Positions 50,476 to 61,521 of a stretch of 64,000 nt of DNA are shown here, piece after piece; the stretch's first letter is position 1, and each line of letters begins with the position of its first letter. A program made the translations under genes and the position numbers. Below the pieces are notes generated by a model that had not been told where the DNA came from, did not search any database, and worked only from the letters and a program-made list of their open reading frames with translations. The stretch spans positions 2,356,001-2,420,000 of the forward strand of contig NZ_BLKZ01000001.1 in the NCBI RefSeq assembly GCF_010723575.1, read 5' to 3'. The DNA is from Mycobacterium bourgelatii. Its GTDB lineage: Bacteria > Actinomycetota > Actinomycetes > Mycobacteriales > Mycobacteriaceae.

Positions 50476-51585
50476 CTACGTGCCGTTCGGGCCTGGCAAG
50501 CCGAACAGCAAGCCGGCCCTGCCGCCGACACCGTCGGCGCCCGCGACGCCGCCGTTGCCGCCGGCACCGCCGTTGCCGATCAACTGGGCGTTGCCACCAT
50601 TGCCGCCGTTGCCGCCCAAGATGCCGCCGTCCCCGCCGTCGCCGCCGTTCCCAATCAAGCCGGCCTGGCCGCCGGCCCCGCCGCTGGCCAGCGATTGACC
50701 GTCGCCTCCGGCGCCGCCGTTGCCGTAGAAGAACCCGGCGTTGCCACCAAAGCCACCGGTACCACCGGCTGTGGCCGCACCGCCCGCGCCTCCGTCGCCG
50801 AACAGGAAGGCCGAGCCACCGCGGCCACCACCGCCGAGTGGGCTGAAGCCACCGGCGCCGCCGTTGCCCCAGAACAGTCCGCCATTGCCGCCAGCGCCCC
50901 CGGGCCCCATGCCGGTGAGTGCGCTACCACCCGCGCCGCCGATCCCGAACAACACAGCGGAGCCGCCGGTACCTCCGGCGCCGCCGCCGCCCGCGGAATT
51001 GCCGCCGAAACCTCCGTGGCCAAACAACCATCCGCCGGCGCCACCGGCGCCACCGTTGGCCCCATTGCCTCCAGTACCGCCATTCCCGCCGTTACCGAGC
51101 AGCCCGGCCGCCCCGCCGTTGCCGCCCGCTTCCCCGATGCCCGTCCCGTTGAATCCGTTGCCGCCATTGCCCCACAGGATTCCGCCGGCCTGCCCATTCG
51201 GGTTTGCGGCCGTCCCGTCCGCGCCGCTACCGATCAATGGCCGGCCCAACAAGAGGTTTGTGGGCGCATTGATCAGGTCGAAGACCGGTTGCAGGGGACC
51301 AAAATTGGTGGCTTCCGCAGTGGCATAAGCCTGCGCGCCGCCGGCCAGATTCTGGACGAACTGAGCGTGAAAGGCGCTGACCTGAGCGCCTAAGGCTTGG
51401 AAGCTCCGGCCGTGCGCCGCGAATGCGGCCGCGATGGCCGCCGATACCTCGTCGGCGCCGGCGGCCGCGATAGCGGTCGTTTGTGCGGCCGCGGACGCGT
51501 TGGCTTCGTTGATGATCGTGCCCACGCGTTCGAGATTCCCCGCCGCTTGGGATACCCATTCGGTATTTGCGATGACATATGACAT
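50476..51585 (-). CDS. PE_PGRS family protein
   Basis: 369 residues. PE domain (residues 1-95): MSYVIANTEWVSQAAGNLERVG, AGADEVSAAIAAAFAAHGRSF, then the linker NLLLGRPLIGSGADGT. The remaining ~230 residues are Gly-Gly-Ala/Asn repeats (GGNGGAAG, GGAGGAGG) typical of PGRS, ending in GLPGPNGT. ATG 51585 follows GGGAGG. Positional counterpart of PE_PGRS29 (Rv1468c). Probably exported by an ESX system to the cell surface. Confidence 0.95.
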   Translation of the reverse strand: MSYVIANTEWVSQAAGNLERVGTIINEANASAAAQTTAIAAAGADEVSAAIAAAFAAHGRSFQALGAQVSAFHAQFVQNLAGGAQAYATAEATNFGPLQPVFDLINAPTNLLLGRPLIGSGADGTAANPNGQAGGILWGNGGNGFNGTGIGEAGGNGGAAGLLGNGGNGGTGGNGANGGAGGAGGWLFGHGGFGGNSAGGGGAGGTGGSAVLFGIGGAGGSALTGMGPGGAGGNGGLFWGNGGAGGFSPLGGGGRGGSAFLFGDGGAGGAATAGGTGGFGGNAGFFYGNGGAGGDGQSLASGGAGGQAGLIGNGGDGGDGGILGGNGGNGGNAQLIGNGGAGGNGGVAGADGVGGRAGLLFGLPGPNGT

Positions 51586-51979
51586 TTCGCCCTCCCCGTG
51601 CATCGCCTCCCCTAGGCGGAATCCTAGACCCTTTCGGCGCGGTTGACGCCGGAAACAACGCAATTATTTTCGGCTGTGACCTGCCGCGATGCCCGTGCGC
51701 CAACTGTGGGGTTGATCTTGGCGGGGGTTGGCCGGATTAATCAGCTGGACAACGAATTTCACGCACGTACTACCCCGTTTGAAGGCGGGGTTCTGCGCTG
51801 GCCAGCGCAAAATACGCTGTGCAACAAAGCATTAGACGTCGACATATTGATCACCGTCGCCACGCAGCAGCGCCCTGGTCGTTGCCGGGCAGTGAGTTGG
51901 TGTTAAGCGCGCGGCAAGCCGGCAAATCGATCATGGGAAAGCTGCCGCGTTGCCCGCGAGTTGACTACGCTGACCTGCC
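51586..51979. other. Intergenic region without a supported gene
   Basis: 394 bases between the PE_PGRS start and the first thioredoxin. M. tuberculosis has ctpD in this interval as I recall; no P-type ATPase motif (DKTGT, TGE) is present in any frame here. A short open frame at 51643-51906 has no ribosome binding site and no recognisable features. A -10 box for the thioredoxin is at 51966-51971. Confidence 0.7.
51966..51971 (+). promoter_or_regulatory. -10 element of a probable leaderless promoter for the thioredoxin at 51980
   Basis: TACGCT ends 8 bases before the GTG, which has no ribosome binding site. Confidence 0.4.
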
Positions 51980-52345
51980 GTGAGCACCCGAGAACTCACC
52001 GAGAAGAACTTCGCGTACACCGTCGCAACAAACAACCACGTCCTGGTCTATTGGTGGGCACCCTTGTGCAAACCGTGCGACATGTTCACCCCGGTCTACG
52101 AGGATTCGGCAAAGAAGCACTTCGATGTCGTCCACGGAAAAGTGAACTTCGAAGTCGAACAGGAGCTGGCGAAGAAGGCCGACGTCACGCTGCTGCCTAC
52201 ACTGATGGCCTTCAAGAAGGGCAAGCTGGTGTTCAAGCAGGGTGGCGTGGCCGACGTTCGGATCATGGACGAACTCGTTCGACAGCTCAGGGCGTACAAG
52301 TTCGAGGACGAGGAAGCGGCAGCTCCGCAGCCGGGCTTGCTCTGA
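51980..52345 (+). CDS. Thioredoxin-fold protein with CKPC active site
   Basis: 121 residues, homologous to Rv1470 (TrxA). The fold is complete: KNFAYTVATNNHVLVYWWAPLCKPCDMF with the CxxC as CKPC, and the cis-proline in VTLLPTLMAFKKG. The canonical WCGPC has become LCKPC, and the preceding Trp is displaced (YWWAPLC). That should change the redox potential. The first gene of a pair with the CPPC thioredoxin; 46 bases between them. Confidence 0.9.
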   Translation: MSTRELTEKNFAYTVATNNHVLVYWWAPLCKPCDMFTPVYEDSAKKHFDVVHGKVNFEVEQELAKKADVTLLPTLMAFKKGKLVFKQGGVADVRIMDELVRQLRAYKFEDEEAAAPQPGLL

Positions 52346-52391
52346 GCTCTGAGCATGGAACAACTGACCTGACTAAAACGTTAGGCATCAC

Positions 52392-52742
52392 GTGACTACA
52401 CAAGACCTCACCGCTGCCGAGTTCATCGACACTGTCAACGGCAGCGACATCGTCCTGGTCGACTTCTGGGCTTCGTGGTGCCCACCGTGTCAGGCTTTCG
52501 CGCCCACCTTCGAGGCGTCGTCGGAGAAGCACCCCGACATAGTCCACGCCAAGGTGGACGTCCAGGTCGAGCGGGAACTGGCGGCTGCCAAGCAAATCCG
52601 GTCGATCCCTACGTTGATGGCGTTCAAGAAGGGACATCTGCTGGTCGAACAGGCTGGGGCCCTGCCGCCGGCGGCTTTGGAGCGCCTGGTGCAGCAGCTC
52701 AGGGACTTCGACGTGGACGCCGCGCAACCCACAGAGGTCTGA
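52392..52742 (+). CDS. Thioredoxin with CPPC active site
   Basis: 116 residues, homologous to Rv1471 (TrxB1). VLVDFWASWCPPCQAFAPTF carries the active site (WCPPC), and RSIPTLMAFKKGHLL the cis-proline. Start GTG. The high similarity of its second half to the upstream protein (LPTLMAFKKGKL versus IPTLMAFKKGHL) shows that the two arose by duplication. Confidence 0.93.
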   Translation: MTTQDLTAAEFIDTVNGSDIVLVDFWASWCPPCQAFAPTFEASSEKHPDIVHAKVDVQVERELAAAKQIRSIPTLMAFKKGHLLVEQAGALPPAALERLVQQLRDFDVDAAQPTEV

Positions 52743-52767
52743 TAGGGAGGATTCGGAGGACCTTCCG

Positions 52768-52773
52768 TAACCT
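52768..52773 (+). promoter_or_regulatory. -10 element of a probable leaderless promoter for the hydratase at 52780
   Basis: TAACCT followed by 6 bases and then GTG. No ribosome binding site is adjacent (GGAGG at about 52746 and 52756 is too far away). Confidence 0.4.
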
Positions 52774-52779
52774 TGCAGG

Positions 52780-53589
52780 GTGAGTTTGGTCCTTCTGGAA
52801 TACCCACGGCCCGAGATTGCGCTGATCACGCTCAACAGGCCGGAGCGGATGAACTCCATGGCGTTCGACGTCATGGTGCCCCTCAAGGAGACGCTCGAGC
52901 AGGTCACCTACGACAATTCGGTGCGTGTGGTGGTGCTCACCGGAGCCGGTCGAGGGTTCTCCTCCGGCGCAGACCACAAGTCGGCGGGCACCGTGCCACA
53001 CGTCGAGGACTTGACGAGGCCCACCTATGCGCTGCGCTCCATGGAGTTGCTTGACGGCGTCATCCTGGCGCTACGCCGGCTGCACCAACCGGTGATCGCC
53101 GCGGTCAACGGCCCGGCCATCGGTGGCGGGCTGTGCTTGGCCCTGGCCGCCGACATCCGGGTGGCCTCGACCACCGCCTACTTCCGCGCCGCCGGCATCA
53201 ACAACGGTCTGACGGCCAGCGAACTGGGGCTCAGCTATTTGCTGCCCCGGGCGATCGGCTCGTCCCGGGCGTTCGAGATCATGCTGACCGGCCGCGATGT
53301 CAGCGCAGAGGAGGCCGAGCGGATAGGGTTGGTTTCCTGTCAGGTGCCGGAAGCCCAGTTGCTCGACACCTGCTACGCGATCGCCGCACGCATGGCGGCG
53401 TTCTCGCGGCCGGGAATCGAGTTGACCAAACGCACGCTGTGGAGTGGACTGGATGCCTCCAGCCTGGAGGGACACATGCAGGCCGAGGGGCTGGGGCAGC
53501 TGTTCGTGCGGTTGCTCACAGCGAACTTCGAAGAAGCCGTTGCGGCACGCGCCGAGAAGCGGCCGCCGGTTTTCACCGACGACAAGTAA
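52780..53589 (+). CDS. echA12: Enoyl-CoA hydratase/isomerase
   Basis: 269 residues of the crotonase family. N-terminus LVLLEYPRPEIALITLNRPE; oxyanion-hole segment VVLTGAGRGFSSGADHKSAG; second oxyanion part AVNGPAIGGGLCLALAADIR. At the position of the second catalytic Glu the text reads NNGLTASELGLSYLLPRAIG, which keeps a Glu (SELG). Homologous to Rv1472. Acts in beta-oxidation or a related pathway. Next gene is 21 bases downstream. Confidence 0.93.
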   Translation: MSLVLLEYPRPEIALITLNRPERMNSMAFDVMVPLKETLEQVTYDNSVRVVVLTGAGRGFSSGADHKSAGTVPHVEDLTRPTYALRSMELLDGVILALRRLHQPVIAAVNGPAIGGGLCLALAADIRVASTTAYFRAAGINNGLTASELGLSYLLPRAIGSSRAFEIMLTGRDVSAEEAERIGLVSCQVPEAQLLDTCYAIAARMAAFSRPGIELTKRTLWSGLDASSLEGHMQAEGLGQLFVRLLTANFEEAVAARAEKRPPVFTDDK

Positions 53590-53610
53590 TTCAACTAAAG
53601 GGGAGCGAAT

Positions 53611-55239
53611 GTGATCACGGCTACGGACCTCGAGGTCCGCGCTGGTGCGCGCATCTTGCTCTCACCTGACGGACCCGACCTGCGCGTGCAACCGGGCGAC
53701 CGCATCGGGCTGGTCGGACGCAATGGCGCGGGTAAGACCACCACGCTGCGCATCCTGGCGGGGGAGACCCAGCCCTACGCCGGATCGGTGGTCCGCAAGG
53801 GCGAGATCGGTTATCTGCCGCAGGATCCCAAAGAGGGTGATCTCGATGTCCTGGCGCGCGACCGTGTGCTGTCGGCCCGCGGCCTCGACACGCTGCTGAC
53901 CGAGTTGGAAAAACAGCAGGCGTTGATGGCCGAAGTCGCCGATGACGAGGCGCGCGACCGTGCGATCCGCCGTTACGGCCAACTCGAGGAGCGCTTCGTC
54001 GCGCTGGGCGGTTACGGCGCCGAAAGCGAGGCGGGCCGGATCTGCGCCAGCCTCGGGTTGCCCGACCGGGTCCTGACGCAGCAGCTGCGCACCCTGTCCG
54101 GTGGGCAGCGACGCCGGGTGGAGTTGGCGCGAATTCTGTTCGCGGCTTCCGACACCGGCGCCGGTTCGTCCACCACCCTGTTGCTGGACGAGCCCACCAA
54201 CCACCTCGACGCCGACTCGGTCGGTTGGCTGCGGGACTTTTTGCGCGCGCACACCGGCGGCTTGGTCATGATCAGCCACAACGTGGAGCTGATCTCCGAT
54301 GTCGTCAATCGCGTGTGGTTCCTCGACGCCGTCCGCGGCGAGATGGACGTCTACAACATGGGCTGGCAGAAGTACCTCGACGCTCGGGCGACGGACGAGC
54401 AGCGCCGCCGTCGGGAACGCGCCAACGCCGAGCGAAAGGCCGCCGCGCTGCGCAGCCAGGCCGCCAAGCTCGGCGCCAAGGCCACCAAAGCCGTTGCCGC
54501 GCAGAACATGTTGCGTCGTGCCGATCGGATGATGGCGGCACTGGACGCCGAGCGGGTCGCCGACAAGGTGGCCCGGATCAAATTCCCCACCCCCGCCCCG
54601 TGCGGTCGAACGCCGTTGGTGGCCAAGGGCTTGACCAAGAACTACGGATCGCTCGAGGTGTTCACCGGTGTCGATCTGGCCATCGACCGAGGGTCCCGCG
54701 TCGTCGTGTTGGGCCTCAACGGCGCCGGCAAGACCACACTGCTGCGACTGCTGGCCGGGGTGGAGAAGCCCGATGCCGGTGGGCTGGAACCCGGACATGG
54801 TTTGCGCATCGGGTATTTCGCGCAGGAGCACGACACGCTCGACATCGACGCCACGGTCTGGCAGAACATCCGCCATGCCGCTCCCGATTCCGGCGATCAG
54901 GAGCTCCGCGGCCTGCTCGGGGCGTTCATGTTCACCGGTCCGCAGCTGGAACAACCGGCGGGCACCCTGTCCGGTGGCGAGAAGACCCGGCTCGCACTTG
55001 CCGGGCTGGTGGCCTCCACCGCCAATGTGTTGCTGCTCGACGAGCCGACCAACAACCTCGACCCCGCCTCCCGCGAGCAGGTGCTCGACGCCCTGCGCAG
55101 CTACCAGGGCGCCGTGGTGCTGGTGACCCACGACCCGGGAGCAGCCGAAGCGCTGGACCCGCAGCGGGTCGTGCTGCTGCCCGACGGTACCGAGGACCAT
55201 TGGTCCGACGACTACCGGGATCTCATCGAACTGGCTTAG
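53611..55239 (+). CDS. ABC-F family ATPase
   Basis: 542 residues with two ABC modules and no membrane domain. First Walker A LVGRNGAGKTTTLRIL, signature LSGGQRRRVELARIL, Walker B TLLLDEPTNHLDADSVGW; then a long charged linker rich in Arg/Ala (about residues 255-330); second Walker A LGLNGAGKTTLLRLLAG, signature LSGGEKTRLALAGL, Walker B LLLDEPTNNLDPASR. ABC-F proteins act on the ribosome as translation factors or in macrolide-type resistance; the homologue Rv1473 has been called a macrolide transporter without membrane parts. GTG start after AAAGGGGAG. Confidence 0.95.
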   Translation: MITATDLEVRAGARILLSPDGPDLRVQPGDRIGLVGRNGAGKTTTLRILAGETQPYAGSVVRKGEIGYLPQDPKEGDLDVLARDRVLSARGLDTLLTELEKQQALMAEVADDEARDRAIRRYGQLEERFVALGGYGAESEAGRICASLGLPDRVLTQQLRTLSGGQRRRVELARILFAASDTGAGSSTTLLLDEPTNHLDADSVGWLRDFLRAHTGGLVMISHNVELISDVVNRVWFLDAVRGEMDVYNMGWQKYLDARATDEQRRRRERANAERKAAALRSQAAKLGAKATKAVAAQNMLRRADRMMAALDAERVADKVARIKFPTPAPCGRTPLVAKGLTKNYGSLEVFTGVDLAIDRGSRVVVLGLNGAGKTTLLRLLAGVEKPDAGGLEPGHGLRIGYFAQEHDTLDIDATVWQNIRHAAPDSGDQELRGLLGAFMFTGPQLEQPAGTLSGGEKTRLALAGLVASTANVLLLDEPTNNLDPASREQVLDALRSYQGAVVLVTHDPGAAEALDPQRVVLLPDGTEDHWSDDYRDLIELA

Positions 55240-55449
55240 TGCGGGAAATCCCGTATACGAGCCCGCGACGGGCGCGCGCAATCGCGTTCACTCTGCGCTC
55301 AGGGCGGCGTCTTCTCGTACTTCGTCGCCAAATCTGCAGAGTCAACGGGCGCTTTCGAACCCCACGCCGTCGTTTGAGCGAAACCCTCCCATCGGGGACG
55401 GCAGGTTCTTACGCTAATGAGCGGGGAACGTGTTCATGTGGAGGTACCC

Positions 55450-55653
55450 ATGCGGAAGTCAAAGAAGACCCGCGACCAGTTGTTGAACGAGCTGCGCGAC
55501 GCCTACGAGGGCGGGGCCAGCATCCGCAACTTGGCGGCCGCGACCGGTCGATCGTACGGGTCCGTGCACAGCCTGCTGCTCGAGTCGGGTACCACGATGC
55601 GCAGTCGGGGCGGCCCCAACCACATCTCCAAGGCGCGCGCCGAGCGGGTGTAA
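55450..55653 (+). CDS. Small helix-turn-helix protein (Rv1473A-like)
   Basis: 67 residues from ATG 55450, chosen over 55417 because GGAGG lies 6 bases upstream. Basic N-terminus MRKSKKTRDQLLNELRDAY, then an HTH: GGASIRNLAAATGRSYGSVHSLLLESG, with a GRSY tetrapeptide at the turn; the tail MRSRGGPNHISKARAERV is basic. It resembles the small actinobacterial DNA-binding proteins annotated as possible regulators. A TACGCT -10 box at 55410-55415 is plausible. Confidence 0.85.
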   Translation: MRKSKKTRDQLLNELRDAYEGGASIRNLAAATGRSYGSVHSLLLESGTTMRSRGGPNHISKARAERV

Positions 55654-55700
55654 CGCCCACGGGCGTGCTCACTCGTGGTACCCGTTGCGTCACGCCCAGA

Positions 55701-56264
55701 TCAGTTGCGGCGCACCGAGTTTTCCACCAGGTCGAGCACGGCGGCCAGCCGTTGCGGATCTTCGCCGGCCGCCAGTCGCGCGACCAGCCCGTCCAACACC
55801 AACTCAAGGTAGGACTGCAGCACATCACCGGGCACGTCGTCGCGCACCCGGTGAGCCTCCTTCTGCCGCTGTAACCGTTCGTGTGTCGCCGCCGCCAGTT
55901 CGGCCGAGCGCTCCGCCCACCCCCGGTTGAACTCGGGATCATTGCGCAGCTTCCGGGCGATTTCCAACCTGGTTGCCAGCCAATCGAATTCGTCGGGCGC
56001 GGCCAGCATGTCGCGCATCACCTGGATGAGGCCCTCACGCGAGGCAACGTCGGCCATGCGTTCGGCGTCCTCATGTGCCAGTGCGAAAAACAGCGCGTCC
56101 TTGTCACGGAAGTGGTGAAAGATCGCACCGCGCGACATTCCGATCGCCTGTTCCAGGCGGCGAACTGTCGCCCTGTCGTAGCCGTATTCGGCGAAGCAGC
56201 GGCGAGCGCCGTCGAGGATCTGGCGGCGGCGAGCCGCCAGATGGTCCTCGCTGACCTTGGGCAC
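55701..56264 (-). CDS. TetR-family regulator next to aconitase
   Basis: 187 residues. N-terminal HTH: RRQILDGARRCFAEYGYDRAT, VRRLEQAIGMSRGAIFHHF, RDKDALFFALAHEDAERM; C-terminal ligand domain with DVLQSYLELVLDGLVARLAAG. Start GTG 56264. It lies 9 bases downstream of acn on the same strand and is homologous to Rv1474c, described as a regulator of acn. Autoregulation of the acn operon is likely. Confidence 0.92.
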   Translation of the reverse strand: MPKVSEDHLAARRRQILDGARRCFAEYGYDRATVRRLEQAIGMSRGAIFHHFRDKDALFFALAHEDAERMADVASREGLIQVMRDMLAAPDEFDWLATRLEIARKLRNDPEFNRGWAERSAELAAATHERLQRQKEAHRVRDDVPGDVLQSYLELVLDGLVARLAAGEDPQRLAAVLDLVENSVRRN

Positions 56265-56273
56265 GGGTAGGTG

Positions 56274-59093
<2,820 letters not shown>

Positions 59094-59294
59094 ATCAACT
59101 CCCGAGGATTAAGTTCTACCGTCGACGGGCCGTGTCGGCGGTGCGGTGCCACTTTAACAGTACGCTTGTCCTGCATTAAGGAGCCCATCGCTTCCAGTCT
59201 TGTCGGGATCGACGCGCGTTGGAAGTCCAATGTCCGAAGTCGCGTACGGTGCTCCTAGACCAGCGCAGTCGGGAGCGGGGAGAAAGGGGTCACC

Positions 59295-59852
59295 ATGACC
59301 GGGCAAGGACCGCAAACGATCCCATTCCTGCCGGCCTACATTCCCGAAGACGTCAACATGGACGCGATCAAGGCCGAGGTGGCGGCATCGGGTGTCAGTG
59401 CGCCGCCGGAGGCAAAGCCCGGACTGCTTGAGGTCCTACATCGCGCCCAGGACGAGCACATCAATCTCAAGATCGTGCTGCTCGACCACAACCCCCCGAA
59501 CGACACACCACTGCGGGACATCTCCACCGTTGTCGGCGCCGACTATCCCGACTCCACCGTGTTGACGCTCAGCCCCAGCTACGTCGGCAGCTACAGCAGC
59601 GTGTTTCCCCGGGTCACGTTGGAGGCCGGCGAGGACCATTCAAAAACGGGCAATCCGGTGCAGTCGGCACAAAATTTCTTGAATGGGCTCAACACTCCCG
59701 AGTTTCCATGGGACGTGCTCACCATTGTTTTGCTGATTGGCGTATTTGCGGCCGCCTTCGGCGCCCGGTTCATACAGCGTCGCAGCGTGCAACCAGCAAC
59801 GTCAACGGCTACTTCCAGGCAGCTGGCCGAAGAGCCGACGCAGGGCGTCTAG
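59295..59852 (+). CDS. Rv1476-like membrane protein
   Basis: 185 residues of a mycobacterial membrane family (DUF6676-like, from memory). The N-terminal ~140 residues (MTGQGPQTIPFLPAYIPED, then HRAQDEHINLKIVLLDHNPP) form a soluble domain with VVGADYPDSTVLTLSPSYVG; one membrane segment WDVLTIVLLIGVFAAAFGARF lies at about residues 142-162, then a basic tail. ATG with AGAAAGG upstream. Its place just before ripA is conserved in mycobacteria and corynebacteria and suggests a link to septal hydrolase control; the mechanism is unknown to me. Confidence 0.85.
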   Translation: MTGQGPQTIPFLPAYIPEDVNMDAIKAEVAASGVSAPPEAKPGLLEVLHRAQDEHINLKIVLLDHNPPNDTPLRDISTVVGADYPDSTVLTLSPSYVGSYSSVFPRVTLEAGEDHSKTGNPVQSAQNFLNGLNTPEFPWDVLTIVLLIGVFAAAFGARFIQRRSVQPATSTATSRQLAEEPTQGV

Positions 59853-59868
59853 CCGCGTAAACGCGGCT
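59851..59868 (+). terminator. Hairpin after the Rv1476-like gene
   Basis: AGCCGCG-TAAA-CGCGGCT: a 7-bp perfect stem with a 4-base loop, starting at the stop codon. Followed 4 bases later by a second hairpin. Confidence 0.6.
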
Positions 59869-59871
59869 TCA

Positions 59872-59894
59872 AACCCGTTGCTGAGTAACGGGTT
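59872..59894 (+). terminator. Second hairpin in tandem before ripA
   Basis: AACCCGTT pairs with AACGGGTT (8 bp, loop GCTGAGT). The two tandem hairpins separate the Rv1476-like gene from the ripA promoter region. Confidence 0.5.
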
Positions 59895-59919
59895 CATCTC
59901 ACTTTGGCAAACGCCATAG

Positions 59920-59936
59920 GTCACCATTCGGTCACA
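59920..59936 (+). promoter_or_regulatory. Putative MtrA-binding direct repeat upstream of ripA
   Basis: GTCACC-N5-GTCACA: two GTCAC hexamers in direct orientation, 11 bases apart (one helical turn). I recall direct GTCACA-like repeats as the MtrA box, and ripA as an MtrA target in M. tuberculosis. A TAAAGT -10 box at 59969-59974 puts the repeat at about -45 to -60, an activator position. Confidence 0.5.
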
Positions 59937-60095
59937 TTAAATCTTCTTACAAGCGTGTAGTTTGTGACTAAAGTTTCAAACGCGTCTTGTGTGACGTACG
60001 GTGCAAATGATGCTTGTGATGTCTATCCCATTTGCAGCGAAAGCCCTAGTGGCTGGCACCTTGTGTCCGCGTTGAGCCGTAGGAGACCGAAGTCG

Positions 60096-61511
60096 ATGAG
60101 ACGCACCCCCCGACGCGCTTCGATGCGACCGGCCGCCAGGTTGCTTCGTCCCGTGGTTCCGTCGGTGTTGAGTGCCGTTCTGTTGCTGTGCACGCCCGGA
60201 TTGGTCGCCAACGCCGATCCCACGTCGAACACCATCGCGGTCCTGATCGCCAACGTCGCCAAAGCAAACCAGCGCCTGGAAGACCTCGCGGCCGCCGTTC
60301 AGGCCGAGCAGGAGGCCGTCAACAAGGCGCTGGTCGCCGTGGAGACCGCCCGGGAAAACGCCGAGGCCGCGCAGCGTGAGCTCGAGGCAAGTCAGCAGGC
60401 GGTCCACGACGCCAACGCCGCCATCGCCGCCGCGCAGCAGCGGTTCAACACCTTCGTGGTGGCCACCTACATGAATGGACCGGCGGACGGCATTCTGACG
60501 GCCGAGAGCCCCGACGACGTCATCGCCGCAGCGACTGCAAGCCGATCCCTGGCTGCCAGTTCCGAGGCGGTCATGGCCCACTTGCGGCGGGTCCGGACCG
60601 AGCAGGTCAACAAGGAATCGGCAGCGCGCGCCGCCAAGCAAAAGGCCGACCAGGCGGCCGCCGACGCGAAGGACAGCCAGGACGCGGCGGCCGCGGCTCT
60701 GGTTGACACCCAGCGCAAGTTCGACGCACAGCGCGAGGAAGTCAACCGGGTAGCCGCCGAGCGCGACGAAGCCGAAGCCAAGCTGCACACTGCGCGACTC
60801 GTCGCCTGGCAAGCGGGCGGCGGGCAGGGCGCGCCGCCGGACATGTGGGATTCCGGAAACGGTCCGGGCGGCGGCCGCCGGTGGGACGGCTGGGACCCGA
60901 CCCTGCCGCAGATTCCCAGTGCCAACATTCCGGGCGACCCCATCGCCGTGGTGAACCAGGTGCTGGGCTACTCGGCGACGTCGGCGCAGGTCACCGCCCA
61001 AATGGGGAAGCAATTCCTGCAGTCGCTGGGCATCCTCAAGCCCGACGACACCGGCATCACCAATGCCCCGGCGGGTGCCTACCGCTCCCGGATTCCGCGG
61101 GTTTACGGACGGCAGGCCTCCGAGTACGTGATCCGCCGCGGCATGTCGCAGATCGGCGTGCCCTACTCCTGGGGTGGCGGCAACGCCGCGGGCCCCAGTA
61201 AAGGGATCGACTCGGGCGCCGGCATCGTCGGCTTCGACTGCTCGGGTCTGGTCTTGTACTCGTTCGCCGGGGTGGGCATCAAGCTGCCGCACTACTCGGG
61301 CTCGCAATACAACCTGGGGCGCAAGATCCCGAGCTCGCAGATGCGCCGCGGGGACGTGATCTTCTACGGCCCGGGCGGCAGCCAGCACGTGACGATTTAC
61401 CTCGGCGACGGTCAGATGCTCGAGGCGCCAGACATCGGATTGAAGGTGCGTGTTGCGCCCGTGCGTACCAGCGGCATGACACCCTTCGTGGTCCGCTATA
61501 TCGAGTATTGA
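60096..61511 (+). CDS. ripA: Peptidoglycan endopeptidase RipA
   Basis: 471 residues from ATG 60096, preceded by AGGAGA; upstream in-frame starts lack a ribosome binding site. RipA is a NlpC/P60 D,L-endopeptidase needed for daughter-cell separation. Features: signal peptide (basic MRRTPRRASMRPAARLL, then hydrophobic PSVLSAVLLLCTPGLVANA), a coiled-coil region rich in Ala/Glu/Gln (about residues 45-240, e.g. NQRLEDLAAAVQAEQEAV), a linker, then the NlpC/P60 domain with catalytic Cys in VGFDCSGLVLYSF and His in SQHVTIYLGDGQM. Homologous to Rv1477 (472 residues). Confidence 0.96.
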   Translation: MRRTPRRASMRPAARLLRPVVPSVLSAVLLLCTPGLVANADPTSNTIAVLIANVAKANQRLEDLAAAVQAEQEAVNKALVAVETARENAEAAQRELEASQQAVHDANAAIAAAQQRFNTFVVATYMNGPADGILTAESPDDVIAAATASRSLAASSEAVMAHLRRVRTEQVNKESAARAAKQKADQAAADAKDSQDAAAAALVDTQRKFDAQREEVNRVAAERDEAEAKLHTARLVAWQAGGGQGAPPDMWDSGNGPGGGRRWDGWDPTLPQIPSANIPGDPIAVVNQVLGYSATSAQVTAQMGKQFLQSLGILKPDDTGITNAPAGAYRSRIPRVYGRQASEYVIRRGMSQIGVPYSWGGGNAAGPSKGIDSGAGIVGFDCSGLVLYSFAGVGIKLPHYSGSQYNLGRKIPSSQMRRGDVIFYGPGGSQHVTIYLGDGQMLEAPDIGLKVRVAPVRTSGMTPFVVRYIEY

Positions 61512-61521
61512 ACGAGGGGCT

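Noticed and set aside
51643..51906. 87-codon open frame between the PE_PGRS gene and thioredoxin
   Set aside because: No ribosome binding site, no similarity that I recognise, and unusual composition; treated as non-coding.
59853..60095. c-di-AMP (ydaO-type) riboswitch in the ripA leader
   Set aside because: Such riboswitches precede NlpC/P60 or rpf genes in actinobacteria, but the conserved GGGG-AGCC and related elements were not found here; the leader may have another structure.
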